A stretch of DNA of 64,000 nucleotides from Adiantum capillus-veneris (GCA_014529385.2 CM043969.1:70840176-70904175), one strand, 5' to 3'. Shown: positions 1 to 10,138, counted from the first letter of the stretch. Notes: generated from the letters alone by a model not told the origin. Made by a program: numbers and translations.

Positions 1-639
1 TGCCTTGCTTCCTTATGCCGCCCACAATTTGGCCACAGGGCAGCAACAAATGGCACTTGGTTGCCTTTTTGCTGCCACCTGCCACCTAGTTGCCTCGAGG
101 TATCTCCCCCGATTGCTCTTAAGAAAACCCTCCAAAATTGTAGCAGACATCTCATTTTGTATTCAGTACAAGAGAGAGTTTTTTTAATAAAAAAATCCTC
201 CCTGAAGGATTACAAAAAAGGATGCATATCCTTTAGGGATGCCTTTTTTTCCCTTTTTTGTAATTATTTAAGGAGGCTTAAGGCTTAAAAGGAAAAACTC
301 TCTTTTGCATTCCTATAGAAACAAGTCAAAGGGTCACGATGGCTTTCAAAAACAATAAGAAAGTGATAAAATTGTTACATTGAATTAAATTGGTATCAGT
401 GTTTGGGAAAGGATTGCCTCAGCTTAGTCTTGAGCCGATTGAAAATCGAGACTACCTAGTTGCAAACCATGGTAAACGGAAGAAAAACCGATGAAATATG
501 TGAGAAAGTTGTTTAAAAATTTTACAAATCTCAAAATTTATACTAATATTTTTGGTTTTCTTCTTTGTGAAGAGGAGACTCGACCAACAACCGCTTAATA
601 AAAGAGACTTTCTCGAATGTTAACACTGATTAGAATCAA

Positions 640-890
640 GCTACAAAATGCAAGAAATGTAAAGCCATGTGAAGTTGTGAAATGAAAGGTGAAAAAAAAA
701 TTTTAATATATGTGTGTATAGAATGCATTAGAATTATGTAAGGCGAAGCTTCACTTTAGAGTTTCAAAACAATAAAATGTAAAAAAAAACACATATTTGT
801 ATTTGTGTGTGTAAAATTTACTAAAATTATGCAAGGTGAAGCTTCACTTTAACATTTTAAACAATAGAATGTAAAAAAAGTAAAGACGTG
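640..890. repeat. Degenerate tandem repeat, about 85-90 bp unit
   Basis: Two to three imperfect units share the string AATTATG(T/C)AAGG(C/T)GAAGCTTCACTTTA, followed by AACAATA(A/G)AATGTAAAAAAA. The clearest pair is at about 720-800 and 805-885. It sits in the loop of the large inverted repeat and has no coding capacity. Confidence 0.6.
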
Positions 891-957
891 TAACGATGTA
901 AAATGAAAAGTAAATCTCCATCGTGCACTAAAAACAATGAAAGGCTCCTAACCCAAC

Positions 958-1051
958 ACAACACAAAGGTTTTCTTTTAAAAAGCCAAAAAGACATCCCT
1001 AAAGACAACACAAAGGTTTTCTTTTAAAAAGCCAAAAAGACATCCCTAAAG
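958..1051. repeat. Perfect 47-bp tandem duplication
   Basis: ACAACACAAAGG... is repeated with a period of 47 bp (958-1004 and 1005-1051). No mismatch was seen, so the duplication is recent. It lies at the inner edge of the right arm of the inverted repeat. Confidence 0.9.
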
Positions 1052-1630
1052 GATCTATTCTCTTTTTTGTAATCCTTTAATCCTTCACTGAGGCTTTTTA
1101 AAAAGAAGAAAACTCTTTCATGTAGTGAATACAAAGTGAGTATATTAGCTACGATTTTGGAGGGTTTGTTTAGGTGAAATTGAGGGGAGATACCTTTCGA
1201 GAAGTAAAATTACAATTGGAATGGAAAAGGGTGTAAGGATGCTAGTTGGAAGGGATGTGTAGCATAAAAGTCGTGATGATGAGTAGGTTGATGCGCTCGG
1301 TGGGGGCTTGAGACAAGCAGGTGGCGGGTGGGAGCGAAAGGGAAACCAGGCGCCATTTGCTACTGCGTGGATCTGCGCCAACGTACATCCTATAGGGAGG
1401 CTTAAATTTTTTTTAAAAAACTCTCTTCTTGTAGTGAGTACAAAATGATTATGTGGTTCATGATTTGGATGCATTTCTTTAGCGAGAATCAACAAAAAAT
1501 CATGTTTGTTTTGAAAAGAAACTTTCTTTGAAGAGTAAAGTAGAAGGGGTGACTTTCTAGGTGTTGCACGATGCATGCGACCAATGAGGAGACATGCGCA
1601 TCGATTTTTATTTTATTTTTTATTTTTTTT

Positions 1631-1647
1631 GGGGGGGGGGGGGGGGG
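1631..1647. repeat. Poly-G run of 17
   Basis: Seventeen consecutive G follow a T-rich stretch. A potential G-quadruplex, and a likely length-variable site. Confidence 0.85.
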
Positions 1648-2357
1648 AGGACAAGGGACATGAGACCAGGTAGACAACGATTCCAAGTGGAGGACTGAGA
1701 TGGCGTTGCATCAAGCTTAGTAATATGCACAGCTTGGCATAGGGAACACGCCTCACGGTGCGTCGGGTTGGCTCAAACTAGAGACTTGTTCTATGACCAC
1801 GACATTGTCGATGTACGCATTTACACAAAAAGTTAAGAGGGGAGGATCTATATTTTTGAGCAAGAATCTTGATGCTTTGCGATTTAAAAGAGGAAAATGC
1901 AATGGGGTTGATAAGTGGCGATCCAAGACCAAAACTATGGGGTGGTGGATTGAGAGAAGTTGCCAAGTGTTGTGGCGTGCTAGAACATGGACGTGTGCAG
2001 TGGGAGACAACAACAAAGCCTTTTTTTTTTTAATATGAAAGAGCTCAAACAATCAGCAACAACTAGGCTGTCACGACAACATGGCTCAACCCAACAATTT
2101 CTCTTGTGGTCGACCGTCGATGGCAAATTGTTGTATGCCTTTCAAAGTGGTGAGGCAGCCAACCAGCTTTAATGGGATCTTGAGAGATTTCATGTATTGA
2201 GTAAGTGTATAGAGTTTTCTTTTAGCTATCTCTCTCTCTTTGTACTAATACAAAAGTGAACACACTTTTCTTTTTTAAAGCTCTTCAATGTGTTTTTTTT
2301 AAAAATCCTCCTCAAATGTTGTGCGCATTGGGCACACCCTTTGAGGAATATTTTTTT

Positions 2358-2360
<3 letters not shown>

Positions 2361-2391
<31 letters not shown>
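2361..2391. repeat. (GA)n microsatellite
   Basis: Uninterrupted GA dinucleotides, about 15 units. Confidence 0.9.
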
Positions 2392-2394
<3 letters not shown>

Positions 2395-3070
2395 GGCTAG
2401 AAAAATACATTTCCCTTAACTAATAAAAATAAGGGCAAAATTGGATTCCAATTCTTAGGTCATAATTTGAAGCTTTTGCCAATAATGACACTAAAAACTT
2501 CCGTAAATTTTTTGGTTTTATTAAAGGCAAGCTCAAAATCTAGCCAAGATTTCATAATTTCAACAATTTAAAATATATTGAACGTGTTTTATTCTTAGAG
2601 TCTCACTTACTTCTTTTCAATCTTTATACACATCAAAGTGTTTAAAAAAAAAGATCCATTCACTTTCGTATTTTAGAATGACTTCTAAGTCCCTTGTCAC
2701 ACTAGGACGACTGTCCCACCATCCTTTTGCAAATTTTAGTTAAAGCTACTATCACACTGGACTTGAAAACAAAAGCTGCGTATTTTTCTCAGTGAATGAG
2801 AATAGCCAAAATGGTTAAACCTCCGGCTTAAATGTTGTGTGTTAGGGTTCAATGCCTCTGAAATGAACTCCCACATGCACTTTTTGTAGTTGGCCGCTAC
2901 TTTGAAAACTTGGCCGAGGGTACAAGGCCATCCCTCTAACAAGGGGTGGGTGCCAACTTTTTTCTTTTCATCTACAAATGACTGACTACCACCTTCGCAT
3001 GGCCTTTGTTTCCTTGTCCTAGTGTGACATGGACGTAAGAAAAATCGCTCTTCTCATTCAAGATTAATAT

Positions 3071-3073
<3 letters not shown>

Positions 3074-3112
<39 letters not shown>
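3074..3112. repeat. (CT)n microsatellite
   Basis: Uninterrupted CT dinucleotides, about 19 units. A shorter CT tract follows near 3160. Confidence 0.9.
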
Positions 3113-3114
<2 letters not shown>

Positions 3115-3564
3115 GGGGGAGAAGAAGGCTCAACAATTAGGCTTTCAAAAATTTTAAGAGTCTCTCTCTCATGAAGAAGAGGGTTGAACAATTAGGCTTC
3201 CAACAATTTTATGAGCCTCAGAGATGAAGAAAAACCATCTCAAGGAACATTACCCTTTTGTGAATTTTAAAATCAATATCGCTCAACAATTAGGCTTTTG
3301 ATACATGGTATTTCTCAAGCCATCATTGTCCTCTTCTCAGTGCCCTCATTACCTACCTCTTTCAATTATAAGAGTTAGATACTATACATATTGTAAAGAT
3401 TCTCTCCCGCTCTTTTTTTTGCCTAACTAATAACCCTCACTCACATGTACGTCGTGTCTAGCTTGTTCAGCATTGCACCTTGGGGCTTGCCCTATGCCTC
3501 TAGTAGCTTCCACCTTAGCACTACTCTATTAGGCTTTGAAGGTGGTTCTTCATATGTTATGGAG

Positions 3565-3589
3565 ACACACACACACACACACACACACA
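3565..3589. repeat. (AC)n microsatellite
   Basis: Uninterrupted AC dinucleotides, about 12 units. Confidence 0.9.
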
Positions 3590-3769
3590 GAATATAGAAG
3601 AAAACTATGGCATGGTCCCTAGGTGGTAGGTCCCACCTTTTCTTCATCCTTGATGTTGAGGATGGTGCTCAAACCGCACGTCATAGGACAACATGGGTCC
3701 ATGCCTTATAAATATTCACTCGGACTTCAAAACTTACTGCAGCTCAGGTTTCAAGCATCCGACTGCTTG

Positions 3770-4060
3770 TTCAGGTACTTAAAGGGGGTCTCCAGGTAGT
3801 CTCAAAGTACCAATGACAGGTTTTTAGTGCATGTTCTACAATGTAGAAGTGTGCAGATTAGGTACTTAAAGTAACATGCATGGAACATATCTCTAAATTA
3901 GTTACTTTAAGTACCATTGTTGTTAGTCTCCCAGCATTCTTCACATGTATCTATCTGCAGATAGGGTACCCTAAACTACCATTTTGGGTGTTTTGAAAGT
4001 TCCCATTTAAAATACCTTCCTGCACATCACATACACCAAGTACCTAGGTTGGTACCTGTA
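3770..4060. repeat. GTAC-rich degenerate repeat
   Basis: GGTACTTAAAG, AAAGTACCAATG, TTTAAGTACCATT, AAGTACCTAGGTTGGTACC and related strings recur every few tens of bases in both orientations. The same motif vocabulary dominates the minisatellites at 7100-7930. It lies beyond the 3' end of the minus-strand pseudogene. Confidence 0.5.
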
Positions 4061-4419
4061 TTGTTACTTTCTAGTGCTAGAATGCTACAACACATGATTG
4101 CAATGACAAGAGGCCTCTAATGACTACACAACATGGCCTCAAAAACACTTAACTTACATGGCTGGCACCATCCACATAAATTGAGTCCAAAGCACAAAAA
4201 CTAGAGTCCAAAGCATGTTACTGATAAGTTACATGTTAATCACTCAGTATAGAGGCATTGAAAATGTTATCCAAAAAACCATTCCTCAGGGGAAGTAGAC
4301 ATATACATGGGTTAGAAGAGAGCGTTAAGCTGTAATGACAAAACATGGCAATACAAGGGTTTTCTACAAATCTTGGCTTCCTAAAATTACATGAGATTTT
4401 TAAGGATGAGATAGTAGGG

Positions 4420-5760
4420 CTAAAATTTCATTGGCATCAAATGTGGCCCCGTCAAGTATTCTCTGTAACTTGTCGTCTTTCCACCTCGCTTGAGTGTAGC
4501 TTTAACATAGTTGTCCTCCGATGTAGGCTTCACATTGAAGGTGAAAGCTTTGGATGACTGACCTGTAGTATCACGCCACTTGGCAAGAACCTCTTGCAAA
4601 TCCCTGGACAAGAATTCAATACTTCGATCCTCTAGGCCAGGTACAATGATGTAGGAACCAGGCAAATTATAATGGCGTTTATAAAGACTGTTGTTGATCA
4701 ATAGCACATTTCTCGTACCGTATCGCGGAACCAGCTGTAGAAAATCTTGCAGATTCTTCAAAAAGACTGGTTGTCCACCTACCATTTTGAATGTGGCTAC
4801 ATCACATAACTGTTGTCCAGCCCATCCGCTGAAGTAGTCACAAAGACCCCCAAAAGCTGCTTTGATTATTATGTCCACTTTGTTTAGCATTGCTGAACTC
4901 CAGACATTAGGGCCAATTTGGATGAAATAAGGGCTGTTTAGGGTTTCTCTATTCTTGATCTAAGGGTCAAGGAGGAGCCACATTTCCAAAAGTATGGCAC
5001 TTTTGTACACATGTCAAGATCTCCTTCACTTGCTTTTGGAATATTTTGCACTATTTTAGCTATAACTTTTGCATATGAAATCCAAATTTAGCGCTCAAAT
5101 GGTCCATGGGTGGCGCTTGATGAGCTCTATCCAATGAGTACCCATGTTGAATAGTTTTGGTAAGATCTTCAAGGTCTTTTTTAGGTTGCCCCTTTTTAGA
5201 TCCTTACACAGCCCTTTTTTCATCCAAATTGGCCCTAATGATGTAAATATTTTCTCAACCCACGGGCCAAGCTAAGAACTGTTTTGCATCCTTGGGAACA
5301 AAGAAGTACCTGAAGAACAATAATTCCTGCTCTGTGTGCATGCACAAATTATACGTACGGCAAAAATACTTCAAAGCCTCAGTCAAAGCTGTCATTCTTT
5401 TCGTTGATGAGGTCGAACCTAGCGGTTTCAAGATCAGGTGGCTAAGCATCCTAGTTATCAAGATCTTCAATCCATGAAGTATAGAGGACACCGTTACGAT
5501 CAAACACTAATGCTGGTCATGAGGGGAATCAAATGGTAGCGATGTGATGGTTTTTGGAATATAGGGGGGTGGATTTCTGATAATTATTATTTCTTCGCCA
5601 GGCAATTTGAGAGTCCCCTTTTCTTTTGGTATCTCTGCAAAAGACATGGGTTTTACATACTTCAAGGAGTAGACTAAGCACTTGTTAACCAGAACAAGAG
5701 TGACAATTGCAATAAATTGAGAGATAGAGAAATGGAGGCCAACATAAAATTCTCATTTCT
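4420..5760 (-). pseudogene. 3'-terminal coding segment of decayed multi-exon gene (interrupted by MITE)
   Basis: Read on the minus strand, about 5750-5510 is open and begins with a hydrophobic stretch (FIAIVTLVLVNKCLVYSLKY). It continues through KGTLKLPGEEIIIIRNPPPY and then meets stops and frame changes over 5510-5255, where two frames look coding by turns (DRNGVLYTSWIEDL in one, KYFCRTYNLCMHTEQELL in another). After the MITE at 4910-5235, a 157-codon open stretch ends at a stop at 4420 and includes NLPGSYIIVPGLEDRSIEF. If the MITE and one TA are removed, one frame reads straight across the junction (LARGLRKYLHHNVWSSAML). I do not recognise the family. Several stops make it a pseudogene. It could be the last exon of the upstream locus or a separate gene. 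Confidence 0.45.
4910..5235. mobile_element. 326-bp MITE with TA target duplication
   Basis: The terminal inverted repeats are nearly perfect over about 27 bp (GGGCCAATTTGGATGAAA then AAGGGCTGT on each end), flanked on both sides by TA (4908-4909 and 5236-5237). The interior has no coding capacity. Size, TIRs and TA duplication fit a Tc1/mariner-type non-autonomous element. The flanking bases (CAT/ATG) are also palindromic, so the TIR could be slightly longer. Confidence 0.8.
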
Positions 5761-5791
5761 ATTCAAAAAGCAAGAATCAAAGATTCTGTCA

Positions 5792-5964
5792 TTACAAGAG
5801 AGTGCAGACACGAAGTGTCTTCAATGTCACGTTTTTTTGCAAACACGAGGCTTTGGGGGGTAGGATATAATACAAGGATGCTGGAGGGGAGTACTTTTTT
5901 TGGGGGACTTCTTTGTAGGATGCGGTGACTTTGAAACTTCCTCGCTTCGATTTTCCATCTCCAC
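5792..5964 (-). pseudogene. Exon of decayed multi-exon gene (Lys-rich, possible terminal exon)
   Basis: A strong acceptor (GGTTTTGGTTTTAG) precedes an open frame reading GDGKSKRGSFKVTASYKEV and ending ...LRVCTLL-TAA at 5792. The phase joins to the exon at 6054-6191 if its donor is GTTTGT. No domain recognised. This TAA could be the natural end of the gene, which would make the 4420-5760 segment a separate gene. Confidence 0.45.
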
Positions 5965-6053
5965 CTAAAACCAAAACCCGAGCGACTTACACACTGATGA
6001 GCATGAACATGAGCTATAGAGATAAAAATATCAATGAGGTTGACCCTACAAAC

Positions 6054-6191
6054 TTCCTCTACGTGCTGAGATTCTTTTCTTGAACAAGCCATGAGTAAAA
6101 GAGGTCTCACCATCATTCTCTTCCTCAACCTTGTTACTTTGCTGCTTTGAGCGGTTCGTCTCTGATGCTCACGTATTTTTGGACTGTCCAG
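6054..6191 (-). pseudogene. Exon of decayed gene, acidic/Lys-rich, one TGA
   Basis: A clear acceptor (CTCTTTATGGTGCAG) starts the exon. It continues the frame of the upstream exon (KKSRKRKKHAD then AGQSKNT), has an in-frame TGA at 6169-6171, then reads NKVEEENDGETSFTHGLF. The highly charged composition suggests a nuclear linker region. Family not recognised. Confidence 0.45.
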
Positions 6192-6268
6192 CTGCACCAT
6201 AAAGAGACACATGAATAAAAATCATCCAACTATAGGGATCCAAGTCCTAGATAGCCAAAATAGCTTAC

Positions 6269-6508
6269 CATCAGCATGTTTCTTTCGCTTCCTTGACTTC
6301 TTCACCATATCACTAAGGAAGACATGGGAATCTGGATTTGCATCACCATGAACCATGCGTTGCACCGCTTCCACCCCTCTTGCGCTACAGAATCTGACAT
6401 CTTAACATCAGCATCTTCCATTGGTTCAGTTTCCTTTGGTTCTGGTTCACCTATTGTCTGTTGAAGCTGGTAATGTTGCCACATATGGCATATGACTGGA
6501 ACTTGCAA
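6269..6508 (-). pseudogene. Exon of decayed gene with basic NLS-like stretch, frameshifted
   Basis: Bounded by acceptor ACTTTTGTGGTGTAG and donor GTAAGC. Coding character moves through three frames: SSSHMPYVATLPASTDN, then EPEPKETEPMEDADVKMSDS, then VFLSDMVKKSRKRKKHAD. That implies two indels or unrecognised small splices. The final basic cluster KKSRKRKK looks like a nuclear localisation signal. Confidence 0.45.
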
Positions 6509-6606
6509 CTACACCACAAAAGTTGTAGCTTGTGTAATAAATTTTTTTTCTTACATTCTTAACAAACTTTATTAATCTCGATAGACATGGAGAATAGAAA
6601 ACCAAC

Positions 6607-6965
6607 CATTATGCATACGCATCGACTTTGCCGATTCTGGAATACTCTGCTTACAGGAAGGGTTGGCACATTCTTTCTCTGACCCAGCCCATCCAACAAA
6701 ACACAAAGCATGGTATGCATCGACACACGCTAGTGTATACACACACACTTCTTCGGAAGCCACAGAACCTAAAACACATGCAACACATGCTCTTGGAATA
6801 GTCACTTTGACCTATTGGCGATTCCCATGCTTGCCAGCTGCTGTTGGTCGTAGCAACATTGAGTCACCTCTCTTCACTTGATCCAGCAAGCTCTCACAAA
6901 ATGTGACTTGAGCATCACATGTAGCTTCTGATGCTGCTAGCTCAATTAGTTCTTTCTGCACCACA
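6607..6965 (-). pseudogene. Exon encoding coiled-coil end plus Cys-rich (RING-like) region, one TAG
   Basis: The frame joins in phase to the exon ending at 7929 (acceptor ...TTACTTGTCAAG). It reads QKELIELAASEATCDAQVTF, reaches an in-frame TAG at 6812-6814, and continues in the same frame with a Cys/His-rich stretch: CVAC, a further C, then ACVDAYHALCFVGW and CANPSC. The spacing is RING/PHD-like, but I could not match a full consensus. The likely donor is GTTGGT. The product would be a coiled-coil plus zinc-binding protein, perhaps chromatin- or ubiquitin-related; this is inference. The stop makes the copy a pseudogene unless read through. Confidence 0.5.
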
Positions 6966-7099
6966 CTTGACAAGTAAATATTAGTCCATGTCAAAAAAGT
7001 ACCAAGGATACACTCTAAGTACCTATGAGAGTACAAAGGACAAGCTCAGAGTACCAGTCATAAGAAATTACCAAGCACATATAAAAGGCACTTTGCAAC

Positions 7100-7300
7100 A
7101 AAGGCATATGTACGTTCCCATGGTACAAACACATGCATGGTACTTAGGAAAAAAAAGACATGTACTTTCACAATGTACAAACACATGCATGGTACTTTGG
7201 AAACAGAGCATAGGTACTTTCAAAGTATCGACCTATGAAAGGTACCTTGAAAAATAAAGGCATATATTTTGTCAATGTACCTATGATAGGTACTATAAAC
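7100..7300. repeat. GTAC-rich intronic minisatellite, about 50-57 bp unit
   Basis: About four degenerate units follow the pattern CATATGTAC...GGTACAAACACATGCATGGTACTT..GAAA. ACAAACACATGCATGGTACTT occurs in the first two units. It lies in the intron between the exons at 6607-6965 and 7929-8889. Confidence 0.65.
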
Positions 7301-7487
7301 TCTACCAAGTAATACAACAATATGTACAAAGTGCCTATGTGGTTACTCTTGGTTGTACCTTGAATTTGAACTACCATATAAAAAGCTACCATATTACTTA
7401 GCCTCATAAAGTACCTCTAATCCTAGTCCCATCACTAAAATTTGTGAACCACTGGTCACAATAAACTTGCATTGTTACTTACAGAAA

Positions 7488-7929
7488 GTACCATGATCTA
7501 CTCAATCTACCTTAGATGTTGGATTTTGAGAGGTTCTACCTATTTGCAACCATTTATAAGCTCTATGCAGTACCAACCATGCCTCATTGGTAACTAAAAA
7601 AAGTACCATGGTGTATAAAATCAAAATCACATGGTGAAATCTGAGAGTTCTGCCTCATTTTTACCATCCTTAGGCTTTGTGAATCACCCATACGGATTCA
7701 TTGGTACTTATATAAAGTACCATGAAATATTTAATCCTTGTTAAATGGTGGAGTTTGTGTAGTTCTATCTACTTGTGCCTTGTTAATTACCAAAAAAACT
7801 CCAATGGGACTTGTGGAAAGTACCATGCAAAACATAATCAAAGTCAGGTGTTGAATCTTGAGAGTTGTACTTGTCAAGTAATATCCCAAAACTCTATGAA
7901 CCACTTAGAAAGTTCACATGGTACTTACA
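7488..7929. repeat. GTACCATG-headed minisatellite, about 103-115 bp unit, four units
   Basis: Units begin AAAGTACCATG at about 7488, 7603, 7717 and 7820. Each carries a mid-unit TTGAGAG/TGAGAGTTCT-like block and ends with a TGGTACTT/ACTTATAAA-like block. A partial fifth unit lies at about 7410-7487. The array abuts the 5' splice site (GTAAGT) of the exon ending at 7929, so the last unit ends at the exon boundary. Confidence 0.7.
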
Positions 7930-8889
7930 TTGCACTTAAAAACCTAAATGCAAGGTTTAGTTTTACATTGCATACTTCTATACGATCAACGTCGTCTCTA
8001 ATCTTTGAGTTGCTTGCATCAACCCCTAGAGCTATCAATGCACTTGAGAGAGCAATGATCTTTGCATCAATTACCATCAGCTCGGAATCAGATGCACCAC
8101 ATGATCCTCCCTCCATGCTGTCTTTCAGTGTTTGAAGCTCAGTCAATTGCCCTTGAAGCACTTCTTCAACTGAAGATGTTCCCTATATCTTCCACATGCT
8201 CTGACTTTTTTCTTGTAGTTGCACTTGGGTTGCATTTAGTGTGATTTTCACACTCTCCAATGTACTCTTTTTTGCAGCCAACATCTGTTCCACTTCTGCC
8301 ACAATTTGGAGATTAACATAGCTGCAATTCAAAAATGAGTGAGGGCCCAAACTGCAGGAAATAGAAGTTATCCCGCCATGGTCAATGAGAGGCTTTGGAG
8401 TGGATTGTGTGGTTCGAATCACATGCTGACCATTCTCATTGCACTCAGCCCAATTCTTGAGCTTTTTGTCCATCCCACCCGGGAGCTTCTTGCAGTGATC
8501 TAGGACCTGTTCACAAAAAATAGCCCATGCAACCTTCCGCTGACCTGTCGGACTTTGCATGGCAGCTGGGCATCTCTCATATACAAACAAGGTTGAAAAC
8601 TTGTGTGTGATTTCTTTGTTGGTTGGTGTGGCTTGATATACTTTGTGAAACAATAACTTACATTCTTCTCCATATTCAGGCCGCACCATATGCAAGAAGA
8701 TCTTGGCACCCATCTCCCTTTTCTTTGTGAAGACTGCCAGCCAATCCTCATATGTCACATCCTCATCAAACAAATGTTGGTACAGCTTGCCTTCCAAACT
8801 TACCAAACTTAGACCATACTCCTCATGTAGCTCATGTCGGGTAAAGCAGAATCTGGTCTACTTGGGATATTGAGCCTTCCGAGATGCTA
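7929..8889 (-). pseudogene. Long exon of decayed gene with two in-frame TAG codons, coiled-coil C-terminus
   Basis: The exon runs from an acceptor (TTTTTGTGCTCAATAG at about 8890) to a consensus donor GTAAGT at 7928. Its frame is in phase with the exon at 9081-9231. The reading is VASRKAQYPK, TAG (8858-8860), TRFCFTRHELHEEYG..., then about 220 codons including DEDVTYEDWLAVFTKKREMG and CEQVLDHCKKLPGGMDKK. A second TAG follows at 8183-8185, and the same frame then continues as TSSVEEVLQGQLTELQTLKD to the donor. The last 150 residues are heptad-like. No family recognised. Apart from the two TAGs the frame is open for roughly 320 codons, so decay is recent or the stops are tolerated. Confidence 0.55.
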
Positions 8890-9080
8890 CTATTGAGCAC
8901 AAAAATTCAGAGGGAAGGGGATTAGTCAAAACAATTCCACTGCCATGTAAAACTATGCATTCAATGTAATAAAACTAATGAAGTGTGGACATGGGAAAAA
9001 TAGTTGCAAACCTTTAACATCTAATTTTTTAACCAAAAAGTACTAATTTAAGAGATTTATAGAAGGAGATGGGTGATTAC

Positions 9081-9231
9081 CATTGCTCTTATCAGAGGCG
9101 AGTAAGGTGTCCTTTGACGACAAACTTGCACCACTCTTGGGCCGTTTGCTACTGCTGGAATGCAAGCTGGTGGATGACACCTCAACCGGTGATTTGTTTG
9201 GTAAGGTGCACTTTCGTGGTGGTGCCTTCAT
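9081..9231 (-). pseudogene. Putative first coding exon (Ser/Lys/Pro-rich) of decayed gene
   Basis: ATG at 9231-9229 begins MKAPPRKCTLPNKSPVEVSS, followed by a Ser-rich basic segment (SSSSKRPKSGASLSSKD) and donor GTAATC at 9080. The two (GA)n tracts at 9298-9352 and 9425-9466 read as (CT)n on this strand and lie just upstream, as is common in plant 5' leaders. The start is only inferred. It may instead be an internal exon of one long locus reaching 12.4 kb. Confidence 0.45.
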
Positions 9232-9295
9232 TCTTTGGTGTCCCAACCAAAAAACTATCAAATCTCATCCAACAATGAATGCAACACCCCTCAAC

Positions 9296-9297
<2 letters not shown>

Positions 9298-9352
<55 letters not shown>
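9298..9352. repeat. (GA)n microsatellite, about 27 units
   Basis: Uninterrupted GA on the + strand, (CT)n in the direction of the neighbouring minus-strand gene. Confidence 0.95.
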
Positions 9353-9356
<4 letters not shown>

Positions 9357-9419
9357 ATCCAGCATTTCAATAGTCTAGAGCTGCAAGGATATCTGACCCA
9401 AGAGAGATGAGCAAGCATC

Positions 9420-9424
<5 letters not shown>

Positions 9425-9466
<42 letters not shown>
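9425..9466. repeat. (GA)n microsatellite, about 21 units
   Basis: Uninterrupted GA dinucleotides, 72 bp beyond the previous tract. Confidence 0.95.
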
Positions 9467-9469
<3 letters not shown>

Positions 9470-9914
9470 ACCTTGAGGAAGTAATGGTTGTCAGCAGTCT
9501 CGTGACACTATGGTAGAGCACAGCAGAAAGTGAGTTTCGAAAGCACGCAACACGACCTTGGTGTGTGCCAACACTGAGCACATTACTTTTGCCGCATGCT
9601 TGCCTTTTAAAAAATGATGAAATCTTGAAGTGATGTTTTCAAATCTTGGTACCTTCTAATCGACTTAGACTAGACCCTCACACAATATGAAAGTACCAAG
9701 TGATTCACCAATTTTGCCCCAAAACCTGACCTCCTTTTCATGCTTTCACCCAAATGCCTCTACAACTTCTTGGAAATATGCATAGTTGATCCAATCCATG
9801 AGTTCAATTCACAAAACTTCAATACTGCATCCAAGTTTTTCCATACCTTTCCTTGCGAGTCCTTGTTGCACCATTGTCTACATGATCAACTACAACATTG
9901 TGCAAATTTTTCAC

Positions 9915-10138
9915 CTATTGTATCTCAATGCTTGTCTTTCTTGTGCACTATGGATTTTGCATTGTCTTCCGATCGTAGGCATTGATAGGAAGATTTGGGA
10001 TTTTGCACCACCAATAATCAACTTCTTTGGAACATCCTAGCCATTCTTATACCTCTTTTCATCCTGCTCTATCTTAACATGTCCTCCATGCAAAGCTATC
10101 TTTGAGAAGACTCTCTCCAAAGCTGAGATTGCCCTTTT
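9915..10138 (-). pseudogene. Exon of decayed gene, one in-frame TAG
   Basis: Acceptor CCTCTCCCTACATAG and donor GTGAAA bound an open stretch reading KRAISALERVFSKIALHGGH...DEKRYKNG-TAG-DVPKKLIIGGAKSQIF...QERQALRYN. Beyond the donor, about 9910-9700, another frame looks coding (CRQWCNKDSQGKVWKNLD). That could be the next exon or a frameshift. A faint resemblance of the 10.85-9.9 kb segments to the tail of MORC/GHKL-type ATPases (NFFLLQPS followed by a short helix) is only an impression. Confidence 0.4.

Larger units (their letters stand above)
40..1375. repeat. Large imperfect inverted (fold-back) repeat
   Basis: The + strand around 40-250 pairs with the reverse complement of about 1030-1375. 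Shared blocks include the GGTATCTCCCC end, CCCTCCAAAAT(T/C)GTAGC, TTTGTATTCA(G/C)TACA, GGATTACAAAAAAG and ATCCTTTAGGGATG. The right arm carries roughly 100 extra bases (about 1200-1305). Each arm also folds on itself: about 165-310 is centred on GGATGCATATCC, and about 1015-1110 pairs CTTTTAAAAAGCC with GGCTTTTTAAAAAG. A third, unpaired copy of the arm lies at about 1397-1450. No target duplication is clear. It resembles a fold-back or MITE-type element. Confidence 0.65.
1400..3765. other. Non-coding stretch with microsatellites
   Basis: No coding region could be supported on either strand. It is AT-rich DNA with simple repeats: (GA)n at 2361-2391, (CT)n at 3074-3112 and (AC)n at 3565-3589. 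The short open frames here overlap on both strands and show no family motif. Confidence 0.6.

Noticed and set aside
958..1051. CRISPR-like or regulatory direct repeat
   Set aside because: Only two adjacent copies without spacers, in plant nuclear DNA. A simple tandem duplication.
1145..2052. ORFs of 143 and 99 codons near the fold-back repeat
   Set aside because: Biased composition, overlapping open frames on both strands, and location in the inverted repeat.
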